From NCBI GenBank assembly GCA_951828385.1, contig OX639973.1, forward strand, positions 3,339,200-3,403,199: a stretch of DNA of 64,000 nucleotides, given 5' to 3'. Position 1 is the stretch's first letter; every line of letters begins with the position of its first letter. The position numbers and the translations under genes are program-made. Below the pieces are notes generated by a model that saw only the letters and a program-made list of their open reading frames with translations, did no database searches and was not told where the DNA came from. The DNA is from an uncultured Poribacteria bacterium. Lineage in GTDB: Bacteria > Poribacteria > WGA-4E > WGA-3G. Shown here piece by piece: positions 24,284 through 34,889 of the stretch.

Positions 24284-25246
24284 ATGAATAACACACCTAT
24301 TGTTCAAACAGAAAATTTATCCAAATGGTATGGCGAAGTTATGGGGGTGAATGACGTAACGCTCACGATTCACCCCGGCATCATCGGTCTACTGGGGCCA
24401 AACGGCGCGGGGAAAACAAGTTTAATCAAACTTATGACCGGGCAACTCAAACCCAACCAAGGCGAGGTAAAAGTGCTGAACCAACCCGTATGGAACAACC
24501 CTGAGTTGACTCGGCGGGTAGGCTACTGTCCCGATATAGAATTGGCATACCAATTCATGAGTGGACTTGAGCTTGTCACCTTTTTCGCCACGTTAAGTGG
24601 ATACGACCAAACAGAAGTAGAATCCCGGACCCTACAGTCATTGGAAACAGTGGACATGCTATCAGCAAAGGATCGACCTATCGGTTCTTATAGCAAGGGT
24701 ATGCGGCAGCGTATCAAACTCGCGCAGGCATTGGTACATGAACCGGAACTCCTATTTCTTGACGAGCCGCTCACGGGTTTAGACCCGAATGGAAGACGAC
24801 ACGTTCTTGCGCTGCTGAAAGACCTTGCTGACACAGGCATTAGCATCATTGTTTCAAGCCATATCCTCTACGAGATTGAAGCCTTAACAGAGACAATTCT
24901 GCTCATTCATCAAGGACGTATCCTTGCTGAAGGCACCATCTCCGATATCCGAGAACTCATTGACGAACACCCCCACAAAGTCTACTTAAGCACCGATGAA
25001 CCGCGTCGTTTGGCACAAGTCTGTCTGCCTTTTCCAGACATTCTGAGCGTAACCTTTGTTAATGGTGCTGATACCATAGAAGAAGCGTCAGCAAACGAAG
25101 CAGGTGATATTATCATCGAAACCGCTAAGCCGGATGCTTTCTATGCCCGACTCCCGGAAATTCTTATTGAAAACGAATTGAACGTCTCCCAACTCTATTC
25201 CCCTGATGATAATCTCTCCTCTGTGTTTAAATACTTGGTTGGGTAG
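24284..25246 (+). CDS. ABC transporter ATP-binding protein (export-type)
   Basis: A 320-residue ATPase of the CcmA/DrrA class. Walker A GPNGAGKT at 38-45, signature YSKGMRQR at 136-143, Walker B LLFLDEP at 156-162, D-loop GLDP and switch His in VSSHILYE are intact, followed by the roughly 90-residue C-terminal extension usual for this class. No permease gene is adjacent, so it may serve a permease encoded elsewhere, or gene order was broken by arrival of the WD40 genes. Confidence 0.85.
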   Translation: MNNTPIVQTENLSKWYGEVMGVNDVTLTIHPGIIGLLGPNGAGKTSLIKLMTGQLKPNQGEVKVLNQPVWNNPELTRRVGYCPDIELAYQFMSGLELVTFFATLSGYDQTEVESRTLQSLETVDMLSAKDRPIGSYSKGMRQRIKLAQALVHEPELLFLDEPLTGLDPNGRRHVLALLKDLADTGISIIVSSHILYEIEALTETILLIHQGRILAEGTISDIRELIDEHPHKVYLSTDEPRRLAQVCLPFPDILSVTFVNGADTIEEASANEAGDIIIETAKPDAFYARLPEILIENELNVSQLYSPDDNLSSVFKYLVG

Positions 25247-25342
25247 CCTATCCCCTCGCGGAAGCGATTTCAAACCGCGCCTACAAAGGATGTTCACATA
25301 TTTTGGAATTTTAATAAAAATTTTAATCCCGCCCTCTACGAA

Positions 25343-25389
25343 TGCCCCATATTGTCCACTTTGAAATAAGGACTGCCCATTTTTGTGCA
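25343..25389 (+). promoter_or_regulatory. Paired 16-bp upstream activator-like sites
   Basis: TGCCCCATATTGTCCA (25343-25358) and TGCCCATTTTTGTGCA (25374-25389) match TGCCCNATTTYGTGCA with two and one mismatches. They begin 31 bp apart, as at the other two loci. Confidence 0.55.
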
Positions 25390-25450
25390 GATTAGCCCCT
25401 GCAGTCAAGAAACCCGACATAGTTAGCAATTTCGGACATCAGCATACAAA

Positions 25451-25492
25451 TGCCGAGAGTGTTCAAATTATGAACAATACTCGGTATTTTTT
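25451..25492 (+). terminator. Intrinsic terminator-like hairpin with T-run
   Basis: CCGAG-AGTGTTCA pairs with TGAACAATACTCGG around AATTA, followed by TATTTTTTA. It lies about 205 bases after the ABC ATPase stop and upstream of the sigma-54 promoter of the WD40 gene, so it insulates the latter. Confidence 0.6.
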
Positions 25493-25560
25493 ATAGGATA
25501 GTCGCCCATTGCGTGCGTGGCAGCCAACGCAGAACGATGGCACTGATGTTTGATTACAAT

Positions 25561-25576
25561 TGGCATCATACTTGCT
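25561..25576 (+). promoter_or_regulatory. Sigma-54-like promoter of the first WD40 gene
   Basis: TGGCATCATACTTGCT: the invariant GG and GC are 10 bp apart, and the first five and last five bases match consensus. It lies 104 bases upstream of the ATG, 171 bp from the nearest paired site. Confidence 0.55.
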
Positions 25577-25605
25577 ACTAATGTTAACAATGGACTTGCT
25601 GTTGT

Positions 25606-25647
25606 CTAAAGTCACGCGATCGCGATCATCGGGATGACGTGCTTCAG
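25606..25647. repeat. 42-bp palindromic element, copy 3 (intergenic)
   Basis: CTAAAG...CTTCAG ends, same centre as the two copies within the membrane-protein gene, here in the untranslated leader of the WD40 gene. CAGAA follows, as after copy 1. Confidence 0.75.
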
Positions 25648-25679
25648 CAGAAAATCGAGTCAGACAGGAGGGTGAACCG

Positions 25680-28253
25680 ATGAAAAGGACGCAATTTCAA
25701 AAAGTTTTGGCAAGGCTTGTCCAAATTATTTCATACCGTCCGCGCTTTCTTGCTGAAACTCTAATAAAAAGATTAATTTTACTACTCTTTGTGGTTTCAA
25801 CCTTTTTGCGACTGAATGCCTTCGCCGAAAATTATGCGCAACGGGATTTACCCGTAGGTGCTAAGGCACGCCTCGGTAAGGGATCTGTAGGCGGTTTAAA
25901 GTTCTCCGCTGATGGCAATCGCCTGATGGTCGAGAACGCTGTCGGGATTTGGGTCTACGATGCCCACAGGGGTGTAGCACTGGATTTAATCACAAGAAAT
26001 TTATCAGACAGTCTCGCTTTGAGTCCGGATGGCAGTACTGTTGCCGGTTGGGGACCAGACGACCAGGTATGCCTGTGGCACGTAGCCGATAGCCAGAACA
26101 AATTAACACTTCAAGGTGATACCTCGAAAGTCCGCAGAATGACTTTCAGCCCGGATAGCCGCACGATTGCTGGTGGGACTTCGGACGATAAGGTAATACT
26201 ATGGGATGTTGCCTCTGGCGCGCGCAAAGCAACGCTCATTGGACACACACACGTAATCACCTCAGTAGCCTTTAGTCCGGATGGTAGCACGCTCGCAAGC
26301 GGGAGTTGGGATGAGACGGTGCGTCTATGGGATGTTGCGACTGGTAGGCACAAAACGACCCTCACGGAACATACCGAAGGCATCTCTAACATCGCTTTCA
26401 GTCCAGATGGTAATACATTCGCGAGTTCAAGTACCAATGAAGATAAGTTACACTTATGGGATGCAATCACTGGAACCCACAAAGCAGCTCTTGATACGGA
26501 TGCCAATTGTACCGCTTTCAGTCCTGACAGTCGTACGCTTGCCACTGGAAGTTGGAGGGGCGAATTACACTTATGGGATGTCGCCAGTGGAACCCACAAA
26601 GCCGAGTTCCTGGGGCATCCGTCAGATATTGTTTCCATTGCATTCAGTCCAGATGGGAAAACACTTGCAAGTGGCGGCGGCGACAAACTGTATCTATGGG
26701 ACACTGCCAGTGGTACGCGCAAATTATCGATTACCGGTCATACAGATGGTGTTTATTCAATTGCCTTCAGTCCAGATAGCAAAACGCTTGCAAGCGGGAG
26801 TTATGAACAAATCCGTCTATGGGATATCGCCACAAGTACACACGAAGCAACGCTGTTTGTAGGAGACTGGGCAACTAATGCCGGTTTGGATTTCAGTTCA
26901 GATGGAAACACACTTGTCAGTGAACACGGTTCGCTAATTCATCTGTGGGACGTTAACAGCCGTACACACAGCGCAACCATCAGAAGATATGGGGAAACAA
27001 CAAGCGGTTATGTCAGATACAGATCAATTGCTTTCAGTCGTGATGGCAGATTTTTTGCTCGTAGCGCGAGTAACAGTGTGCAGCTATGGTATGCGGGACG
27101 GACACATAAAAAGACACTTACTGGTCATACAGATAATGTCACTTCAGTCGCTTTCAGTTACGACAGTCGAACCCTGGCAAGTAGTAGTGTGGACAACACA
27201 GTGCGGCTGTGGGATGTTGAGACTGATGCCCACAAAGCAACTTTCACCGGACATACTGAGAGTGTTGTGAGTGTTGCGTTTAGTCCGGATGGGAGTCTCC
27301 TTGCGAGTGGTAGCGATGACAACACAATAATTCTATGGAGTGTGGACACCGGGGAACCGAGAACTACCATCGTGGCACATACGAACGGTATCAACGATGT
27401 TGTGTTCAGGCCAGATGGCAAAACCCTTGCAAGTTGTGGATATCGGGAGGATACTACCGTGAAACTGTGGGATGTTGAGACGGGTGCGCTTAAAACGACC
27501 TTATTTGGACACACGTACGGTATTACTGAAATTGCGTTTAGTCCGGATGGTCAGACCCTTGCGAGCGGTAGTTGGGACGGCACAGTGCTTCTGTGGGATA
27601 TGAATCCAGACGCAGTTGCTGAGACTGAAACCCCACAACTTGCAGAGGATGCAAATGCTGATGGTGGGGTAGACCTCCAGGATTTGGTTTTTGTTGCCTC
27701 ACAATTTGGACAGTCTGGTGGAGAAAACGCTGCGGATATTAACGGGGACGGTGTTGTTGACATAGCGGATATCTTGTTGGTCGCTGGTGCCCTTGAGATC
27801 GGCAATGGTGCGCCATCTGCGTATTCTCGATCGATAGGATTGCTCACGGTTGGGGAAGTGGAACAGTGGTTAATGAAAGCACTGGAAGTTAATGACAAGG
27901 GACCCGTCTTCCAAAGAGGTATTGCCGTGCTTCAAAGACTCTTGGCTGTGCTGACTCCGAAAGAGACGGGACTTCTACCCAACTACCCGAACCCATTCAA
28001 TCCAGAGACGTGGCTCCCCTATCAGTTAGCAGAGACAGCAGATGTGACACTCCGCGTCTATGCTGCGAGTGGTGAATTGGTACGGACACTGGCATTGGGG
28101 TATCAATCCGCGGGTATTTATCAAAGTCGTAGTCAAGCGGCGTATTGGGATGGTAAAAATGAACTCGGTGAACCTGTCGCAAGTGGTATGTATTTCTATA
28201 CGTTGTCTGCTGGAAGGTTCACAGCAACACGGCGGATGGTCATACGGAAGTAA
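25680..28253 (+). CDS. Secreted WD40-repeat protein with dockerin and FlgD-like C terminus
   Basis: An 857-residue protein. A basic N terminus of about 28 residues precedes a hydrophobic signal segment (30-46, cleavage after AFA near 49). About a dozen WD40 repeats follow (SPDGSTLASGSWDETVRLWD and variants), making one or two beta-propellers. Residues about 650-705 form a dockerin-like calcium-binding pair (DANADGGVDLQD, DINGDGVVDIAD), and the last 93 residues hold PNYPNPFNPETWLPYQL with a FlgD-Ig-like sandwich, as in sorted surface proteins. GGAGGGTGA precedes the ATG. Probably surface-exposed and scaffold-like. Confidence 0.88.
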   Translation: MKRTQFQKVLARLVQIISYRPRFLAETLIKRLILLLFVVSTFLRLNAFAENYAQRDLPVGAKARLGKGSVGGLKFSADGNRLMVENAVGIWVYDAHRGVALDLITRNLSDSLALSPDGSTVAGWGPDDQVCLWHVADSQNKLTLQGDTSKVRRMTFSPDSRTIAGGTSDDKVILWDVASGARKATLIGHTHVITSVAFSPDGSTLASGSWDETVRLWDVATGRHKTTLTEHTEGISNIAFSPDGNTFASSSTNEDKLHLWDAITGTHKAALDTDANCTAFSPDSRTLATGSWRGELHLWDVASGTHKAEFLGHPSDIVSIAFSPDGKTLASGGGDKLYLWDTASGTRKLSITGHTDGVYSIAFSPDSKTLASGSYEQIRLWDIATSTHEATLFVGDWATNAGLDFSSDGNTLVSEHGSLIHLWDVNSRTHSATIRRYGETTSGYVRYRSIAFSRDGRFFARSASNSVQLWYAGRTHKKTLTGHTDNVTSVAFSYDSRTLASSSVDNTVRLWDVETDAHKATFTGHTESVVSVAFSPDGSLLASGSDDNTIILWSVDTGEPRTTIVAHTNGINDVVFRPDGKTLASCGYREDTTVKLWDVETGALKTTLFGHTYGITEIAFSPDGQTLASGSWDGTVLLWDMNPDAVAETETPQLAEDANADGGVDLQDLVFVASQFGQSGGENAADINGDGVVDIADILLVAGALEIGNGAPSAYSRSIGLLTVGEVEQWLMKALEVNDKGPVFQRGIAVLQRLLAVLTPKETGLLPNYPNPFNPETWLPYQLAETADVTLRVYAASGELVRTLALGYQSAGIYQSRSQAAYWDGKNELGEPVASGMYFYTLSAGRFTATRRMVIRK

Positions 28254-28254
28254 T

Positions 28255-28396
28255 TAGTTGTCAGTTTTCAGTACGCTACGCTTTCAGTTTTCAGTGGAAG
28301 AGGTTTCTTGTGGCAGTTAGCAGAAACGTGCCCGCTACAAAAGATTAACTGACCACTGAAAGGTTGCACAGCAACCGGACTGACGACTGATAACTA
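28255..28396. repeat. Intergenic palindromic repeat (GTTGTCAGTTTTCAG family)
   Basis: Starts TTAGTTGTCAGTTTTCAGT and ends with complementary ACTGACGACTGATAACTA; the inner part has CAGTGGAAGAG... and ACCACTGAAAG. Fills the spacer between the two WD40 genes. Confidence 0.5.
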
Positions 28397-28417
28397 TAAA
28401 AATAGGAGACTGAACCC

Positions 28418-30943
28418 ATGAAAACGATGCGACTTTCGATTTTAATGCTATTTCTTATTTCAATCTTCTTTCCATTAAGCGCGTTTGCTCAGGATTACAC
28501 ACAATGGGGATTACCTGACGGTGCCACAGTGAGACTGGGAAAAGGCGGGTTACGGGGCAATATCGTCTTTTCACCGGACAGTACCTTGCTCGCTGTTTCA
28601 ACTGCTATTGGGATTTGGATTTACGATGGATATACCGGTAAAGAACTGAAACTGCTTACAACACGGACAGGCGGAATTTCGAGTGTCGCGTTCAGTCCGG
28701 ATGGAAAAACCCTCGCAAGCAGTAGTTCTGCCGAGTTTTATCTGTGGGATGTTGAAAGCGGTGAACACAAAGCCACTCTGACAGGACACACAGACGACAT
28801 TACGAGTATAGCGTTCAGCCCCGATGGGAAAACGCTCGCAACTGGTGGAGAATGGAAAGACGGAACAGTGCGTCTCTGGGATATTGAGACTGGGACGCTT
28901 AGATCCACTCTCATTGGTCATACAGATGGTATCTTAAGTGTCGCGTTCAGTCCCAATGGAAAAACGATCGCCAGTAGTGGACATTGGAAAGACAAGACAG
29001 TACGGCTCTGGGATGTTGCTACTGGTACACTCACATCGACACTCAGCGGACATTTAGACGGTGTTACGAGCATCGCGTTTAGCCCTGATGGTCACACACT
29101 CGCGAGTTGTAGTCATTGGTGGGGCGGCACGGTGTGGCTCTGGGATGTCAACAGCGGTGAACTGAAAACAACCCTGACCGGACATGTAGATAGTGTCCAT
29201 AGTGTAGCATTCAGTCGAGATGGTAGTGTGCTTGCAAGCGGAAGCGAAGATGGCACAGTGTGTTTATGGGACACTGCCACTGCTGCCTACAAGACAACGC
29301 TCTCGACACATACCCGAAGTGTATCAAGTGTCGCGTTTAGTCCTGATGGTAGAACCTTCGCCAGTAGTAGTCGAGACGGCACAGTGCGACTGTGGGATGC
29401 CACGAATTTTGAGCAAAGAGCGACAATCATGGGTCATACGACGGGCTTTTCAAGTATCGCGTTTAGTCCTGATGGACGAACGCTTGTGAGTGGTAGTTGG
29501 GACCGAGCCGTACGCCTATGGGATACGACGACTGGTAATAACAAAACTACACTTACTGGACATATAGGTCCCATTGAATCCGTTGATTTCAGTCCGGATG
29601 GTCGAACGGTTGCCAGTGGCGGTGGCATAACTGTCATCAACGGTTGGTTCGTAGATGACTACACGGTAAGGTTATGGGATGCAGCCACAGGCACGCATAA
29701 AATGACCCTCATCGGACATAAGGACGGTATTTATGATGTCGCGTTTAGTCCCGATGGCCGCATGCTTGCCAGTTGCGGGGGCAGGTATGACAAGAATGTG
29801 TGTTTGTGGGATACCGACACAGGTAGTCACTTGGCGACGCTGGCAGGTCATAAAGATGGTGTCCTCAGTGTCGCGTTCAGCCCGGATGGAAATACACTCG
29901 CAAGTGGAAGTTCGGCGGGAATACATCTGTGGGATATTCCGAGTAGACAGCAAAAAACCGTGCTCACTGAGTATAGAGGGACAATTTGGACGCTCGCGTT
30001 CAGCCCGGATGGAAATACACTCGCAAGTGGTGGTATGGACCGAGATGTCCATTTATGGGATGTTGAGGCTGGCGAGCACAAGATCGCTCTCATAGGACAT
30101 ACAGACAGAATTACCAGTGTCGCGTTCAACCCGGATGGAAATACACTCGCAAGTAGTGGAGGTTGGAAAGACAGAACAGTGCGTCTATGGGATCCTATTA
30201 GCGGGGAACACAAATCGACTCTCGCGGTGTATGCAAGCACGGTTCAGAGTGTCGTTTTCAGTCCAGATGGAAATACACTCGCTACTGCTGGTGCTGGTGG
30301 AATAATACTCTTGTGGAGGCTCGGAACTACAGAGGAACCGCCGTTGTTGGAAGCAGATGTGAACGGTGATGGTGTTGAAGATATTCAGGACTTAGTGCTT
30401 GTCGCCGCAAACTTCGGACAGACGGGGCCAAACGCTGCAGATGTCAATGATGACGGTGTTGTTGACGCTGCCGATCTTATCAAAGTCGCCGCTGCGTTGG
30501 ATAATGCGGCAGCTGCGCCATCTGCTGCGATGCTTAACGTAAAAAATGTACAACAGTGGCTTATGCAAGCGCGGCAATTAGATTTGACGGGTGCAACGTT
30601 ACAGCGAGGTATTCACTTCTTCGAACAACTGCTCGGGACGTTAGCACCAACAAAGACGGTATTATTGCCGAACTACCCGAACCCATTCAATCCAGAGACA
30701 TGGATCCCCTATCAGTTGGCGAAGGCTGCGCATGTAACATTGCGTATCTATTCTGCCGATGGACAATTGATTCGAACCTTGGCATTAGGACATCAGTCTG
30801 CGGGTATTTATCAACGCCGGAATCGTGCGGCGTATTGGGATGGAAACAATGAATTCGGTGAACTTGTTGCCAGTGGTGTCTATTTCTATACGTTGACAGC
30901 AGGGGATTTCTCAGCAACGCGAAAGATGCTAATACAGAAGTAA
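28418..30943 (+). CDS. Secreted WD40-repeat protein with dockerin and FlgD-like C terminus (paralogue)
   Basis: An 841-residue paralogue of the preceding gene. Signal peptide 1-24 (cleavage AFA-QD), then about thirteen WD40 repeats, a dockerin-like pair (DVNGDGVEDIQD and DVNDDGVVDAAD), and a 93-residue C-terminal module from 749 (LLPNYPNPFNPETWIPYQL) ending ATRKMLIQK. AGGAGA precedes the ATG. The two genes are tandem paralogues with well-conserved termini and diverged propellers, fitting repeat-unit turnover. Confidence 0.88.
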   Translation: MKTMRLSILMLFLISIFFPLSAFAQDYTQWGLPDGATVRLGKGGLRGNIVFSPDSTLLAVSTAIGIWIYDGYTGKELKLLTTRTGGISSVAFSPDGKTLASSSSAEFYLWDVESGEHKATLTGHTDDITSIAFSPDGKTLATGGEWKDGTVRLWDIETGTLRSTLIGHTDGILSVAFSPNGKTIASSGHWKDKTVRLWDVATGTLTSTLSGHLDGVTSIAFSPDGHTLASCSHWWGGTVWLWDVNSGELKTTLTGHVDSVHSVAFSRDGSVLASGSEDGTVCLWDTATAAYKTTLSTHTRSVSSVAFSPDGRTFASSSRDGTVRLWDATNFEQRATIMGHTTGFSSIAFSPDGRTLVSGSWDRAVRLWDTTTGNNKTTLTGHIGPIESVDFSPDGRTVASGGGITVINGWFVDDYTVRLWDAATGTHKMTLIGHKDGIYDVAFSPDGRMLASCGGRYDKNVCLWDTDTGSHLATLAGHKDGVLSVAFSPDGNTLASGSSAGIHLWDIPSRQQKTVLTEYRGTIWTLAFSPDGNTLASGGMDRDVHLWDVEAGEHKIALIGHTDRITSVAFNPDGNTLASSGGWKDRTVRLWDPISGEHKSTLAVYASTVQSVVFSPDGNTLATAGAGGIILLWRLGTTEEPPLLEADVNGDGVEDIQDLVLVAANFGQTGPNAADVNDDGVVDAADLIKVAAALDNAAAAPSAAMLNVKNVQQWLMQARQLDLTGATLQRGIHFFEQLLGTLAPTKTVLLPNYPNPFNPETWIPYQLAKAAHVTLRIYSADGQLIRTLALGHQSAGIYQRRNRAAYWDGNNEFGELVASGVYFYTLTAGDFSATRKMLIQK

Positions 30944-30953
30944 GCCACGCTGT

Positions 30954-30977
30954 AGGGCAGATTCTTGTATCTGCCCT
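30954..30977. terminator. Bidirectional hairpin between WD40 and tgt genes
   Basis: AGGGCAGAT pairs perfectly with ATCTGCCCT around a 6-base loop, in the 34-base gap between convergent genes, ending directly at the tgt stop codon. Without long T-runs, but well placed to stop transcription from both sides. Confidence 0.6.
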
Positions 30978-32212
<1,235 letters not shown>

Positions 32213-34768
32213 CTAATGGATAATTTTTGCGTTGAGGATAGGACTATCCTGTACAAACGGTTTGCCGTTGATTGTAGCTGAACCTCGGAATTTGAACTGA
32301 TAGGTTTTATCTTCCAAGGAACTGATAACCTTGAGCGGTACTTTGACCTCGGTTTCATTCACCGGAATCGTAACAGTTTCCGTGGTGAACCCCTCTGGCA
32401 CATCGAGTGGTGTCAGTGTGACTTCATCGGTAAAACCACCTTGCCGGACGATTGTTAGCGTGAGTATTGCCTCCTTTGTCGCTGGCGGATCGGTTTCCTC
32501 CGCAAGAGAAGACTCGGTATCTGCATTTGGATTTGCTGCAATCGCCACGGTGCCTCCTTGTGAGCCTGTGGTTGCGTCTGCAGTTGCAGCGACCGTTGCG
32601 GGGAAGACGATGCTAAAGCGCAAAGGCTCCACTGTTACAATGAAAGGTGCTTCAAGAATCGTCAGCGGAATAGCAGGTGTTGACTGACTTACCGTCTCCG
32701 TATCAACCTTCGCCGTGCCAAAAACGGAGATATAGTTGATGCCCGGCACTGGCACGACAGAAAACTGTTCCCTTCGCTCAAAACTTCCTGCTTTTACTGA
32801 GAGGACTGCCTCATTTTCACCTTCGGCAATATTAACAGGTGTTGCTGTCACTCGGGGGGGTAAGCCTACAACCGTGAGTGTGATCGGATCTGTGAAATCG
32901 TCGCGCCGATTCGCCGTTACGTGCAGGTTGACCGTTTTGTTATGTGTGACACTTGTACTAATCTCGGCGAGCGTCAGTGTAAATTCCGGTGCCTCCATCA
33001 CTGTCAGCAGCATCGGAGAAGGTGTAGCAGTACGTTCTACTTGACGATTGCCAACCGCACAGACTCCCGCGACAGAAAACGGCATCAGACCGAGTGGAGC
33101 GTTCCACGGTGCCGTGACCGTGAGCAGTGCCTTGTTTTGCCCCGTCTCAATGACAGCAGGACTCACTTCAAAAGTTTTCGGTAGAGTAGGGCAGTGTAAG
33201 CGGATAGGCCCGCTGAGTCTGTCAACGCGGTTAACGTTAACCTGCATTGTGAAGGTCCCGCCCCGGCTGACGCGCGGGCTATCTAAACCGGATGGACGGT
33301 TCTGGCTGTCAAGTACGACTGCACTGAGTGTGAAGCCTGGTTCCAAGGGACGAATGTTTAAACGGTATGAATAAGCATCACCGCCTTGGTTATTCAGATC
33401 TCGAATCGCGACAGAATACTTTCCTGCTTCCGTAAAATTCCAGTCAATGCGTGCGTCGGAGCCGCTGGCATCGTCGTTCACCATCAAGACCTGTTCTTTC
33501 TTGGGACTCTCGGAAACCTCCATATCTGTTGCGGCTTCCATCTGTTTTTCTGCACCGTAGAGAGTGAGAAGCGCATCAAGCTGCGATGACAATCTCAGTG
33601 CCTCCACCTCAAAAACAAGGAGTTGAGGTGCCTTTATCTCAAATGCGAACCGATCAACATCACCGGATTTGTCAATTTTTCCGTTGATTGTTATCGGTGC
33701 GGTCACGGCATTTGCTTTTTCAGCCGTATTGTTGGGTTCACTTTCTCCCATTTCTGCCAAATTTCCGATGGAGAAAGGGTGCGGATTACTTGTCAATCCA
33801 GAAGCCGTCTTTACCCTCAGCGTCTGTTCGCCGGTCGGCGTTTCAGCATTTATTGAAACCTGTATAGCATTCACTGTTTCAAGATTTGCGCCGGTGACAG
33901 CGATCGTATTATCCGTTCCGCGTTGTCCGCCAAGTGGAAAAATTGTCTCAAGATAGGGCAATTCACCGATACTCAGGCGATAGCGAAATCCGTTTCCACC
34001 TTTATAGCGGATATCTCGGATATGGAGTGTGTATTTACCCGTTTCAAGGGCGGTATAATTGAGGAGAGAATCTAATCCGTTCCCCTGTCCACTGTTCGCG
34101 ACCTCGACCCCATTAGCGTCTTGGAGGATGAGATACGAATCCAGAGGCGATCCTATCCGTTGTGCCGTCACTTCACAGATAAGCTTCGCATCTTTTTTCA
34201 CGTTAAAACTGAAACTGTCTTGATCATCAATTGATGTGATCTCACCATTTACGGTAACAGGCAGCTCCAGCCAATTTGACATTTCAGTGTCTTCGGCTGC
34301 TTCATCTTCGTTTATTTCTGGTAGGTTACCGACAACGAAATTTTGTGCGTTGGAAACACCATAAGGCGTAACGATACGCATCTGCTGGATACCTAATGGT
34401 GCATTAGGATCAATCGTTAAAGCGGCGACCAGCTGCATGTCGGTAGGCACACGTCCAGAAATTCCATCGCCATTGAAGAGGACAGCGGCTTGCTGCGTTT
34501 CCTGCCTAATTTCTGCGGTGATGCCGGTTCCACTGAACCATACCGCCGTTGCCGTGTCAAGATTTTGACCTTTGAGCGTAATTGCTACATTTTGTCCCTG
34601 TTGTGCACCTGGCGGGGAGACAGTCGATAGTGATGGCACAACCTGCGCGTGTGCGAAATTAATTATTAGAAAAAAGATCACTATGACGAGAAGAGGCTGT
34701 TTCGTTAAGAAATCAGGGAGGAGCGCATTAACCTGTCTTCCGAGTTTCCGAAATAGCGTATTCGGCAT
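32213..34768 (-). CDS. Secreted PPC-domain / IPT-like surface protein
   Basis: An 851-residue exported protein: N-terminal signal or anchor at about 25-42, an IPT/TIG-like domain (LSTVSPPGAQQGQNVAITLKG), two bacterial pre-peptidase C-terminal-like domains (DQDSFSFNVKKDAKLICEV and DVDRFAFEIKAPQLLVFEV) and several beta-sandwich repeats with VTVTA-like strands. Similar planctomycete proteins are large and of unknown role, probably extracellular adhesion or structure. GAGG lies upstream of the ATG. No catalytic motif seen. Confidence 0.78.
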   Translation of the reverse strand: MPNTLFRKLGRQVNALLPDFLTKQPLLVIVIFFLIINFAHAQVVPSLSTVSPPGAQQGQNVAITLKGQNLDTATAVWFSGTGITAEIRQETQQAAVLFNGDGISGRVPTDMQLVAALTIDPNAPLGIQQMRIVTPYGVSNAQNFVVGNLPEINEDEAAEDTEMSNWLELPVTVNGEITSIDDQDSFSFNVKKDAKLICEVTAQRIGSPLDSYLILQDANGVEVANSGQGNGLDSLLNYTALETGKYTLHIRDIRYKGGNGFRYRLSIGELPYLETIFPLGGQRGTDNTIAVTGANLETVNAIQVSINAETPTGEQTLRVKTASGLTSNPHPFSIGNLAEMGESEPNNTAEKANAVTAPITINGKIDKSGDVDRFAFEIKAPQLLVFEVEALRLSSQLDALLTLYGAEKQMEAATDMEVSESPKKEQVLMVNDDASGSDARIDWNFTEAGKYSVAIRDLNNQGGDAYSYRLNIRPLEPGFTLSAVVLDSQNRPSGLDSPRVSRGGTFTMQVNVNRVDRLSGPIRLHCPTLPKTFEVSPAVIETGQNKALLTVTAPWNAPLGLMPFSVAGVCAVGNRQVERTATPSPMLLTVMEAPEFTLTLAEISTSVTHNKTVNLHVTANRRDDFTDPITLTVVGLPPRVTATPVNIAEGENEAVLSVKAGSFERREQFSVVPVPGINYISVFGTAKVDTETVSQSTPAIPLTILEAPFIVTVEPLRFSIVFPATVAATADATTGSQGGTVAIAANPNADTESSLAEETDPPATKEAILTLTIVRQGGFTDEVTLTPLDVPEGFTTETVTIPVNETEVKVPLKVISSLEDKTYQFKFRGSATINGKPFVQDSPILNAKIIH

Positions 34769-34889
34769 TTCTAATTACCTCATGTTTGAAAAGTTATAAA
34801 GAACACGTAAGCCCAAGCAACGCGTCGGGTTGGATATACGTAAAGGCACGTTGATATTCAAACCCACTTGACCGAACTGCAAGGAAAAT

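Larger units (their letters stand above)
25247..25679. other. Regulatory/repeat-rich spacer before the WD40 gene
   Basis: No gene. In order: a degenerate AAACCGCGCCTAC repeat (about 25260-25285), paired activator-like sites (25343-25389), a terminator hairpin (25451-25492), a sigma-54-like promoter (25561-25576) and the third 42-bp palindrome (25606-25647). Confidence 0.65.

Noticed and set aside
26111-27514. Long open frames opposite and within the WD40 genes
   Set aside because: They follow from the repeated SPDG-x-LASG codon pattern, have no ribosome-binding sites and no protein-like composition.
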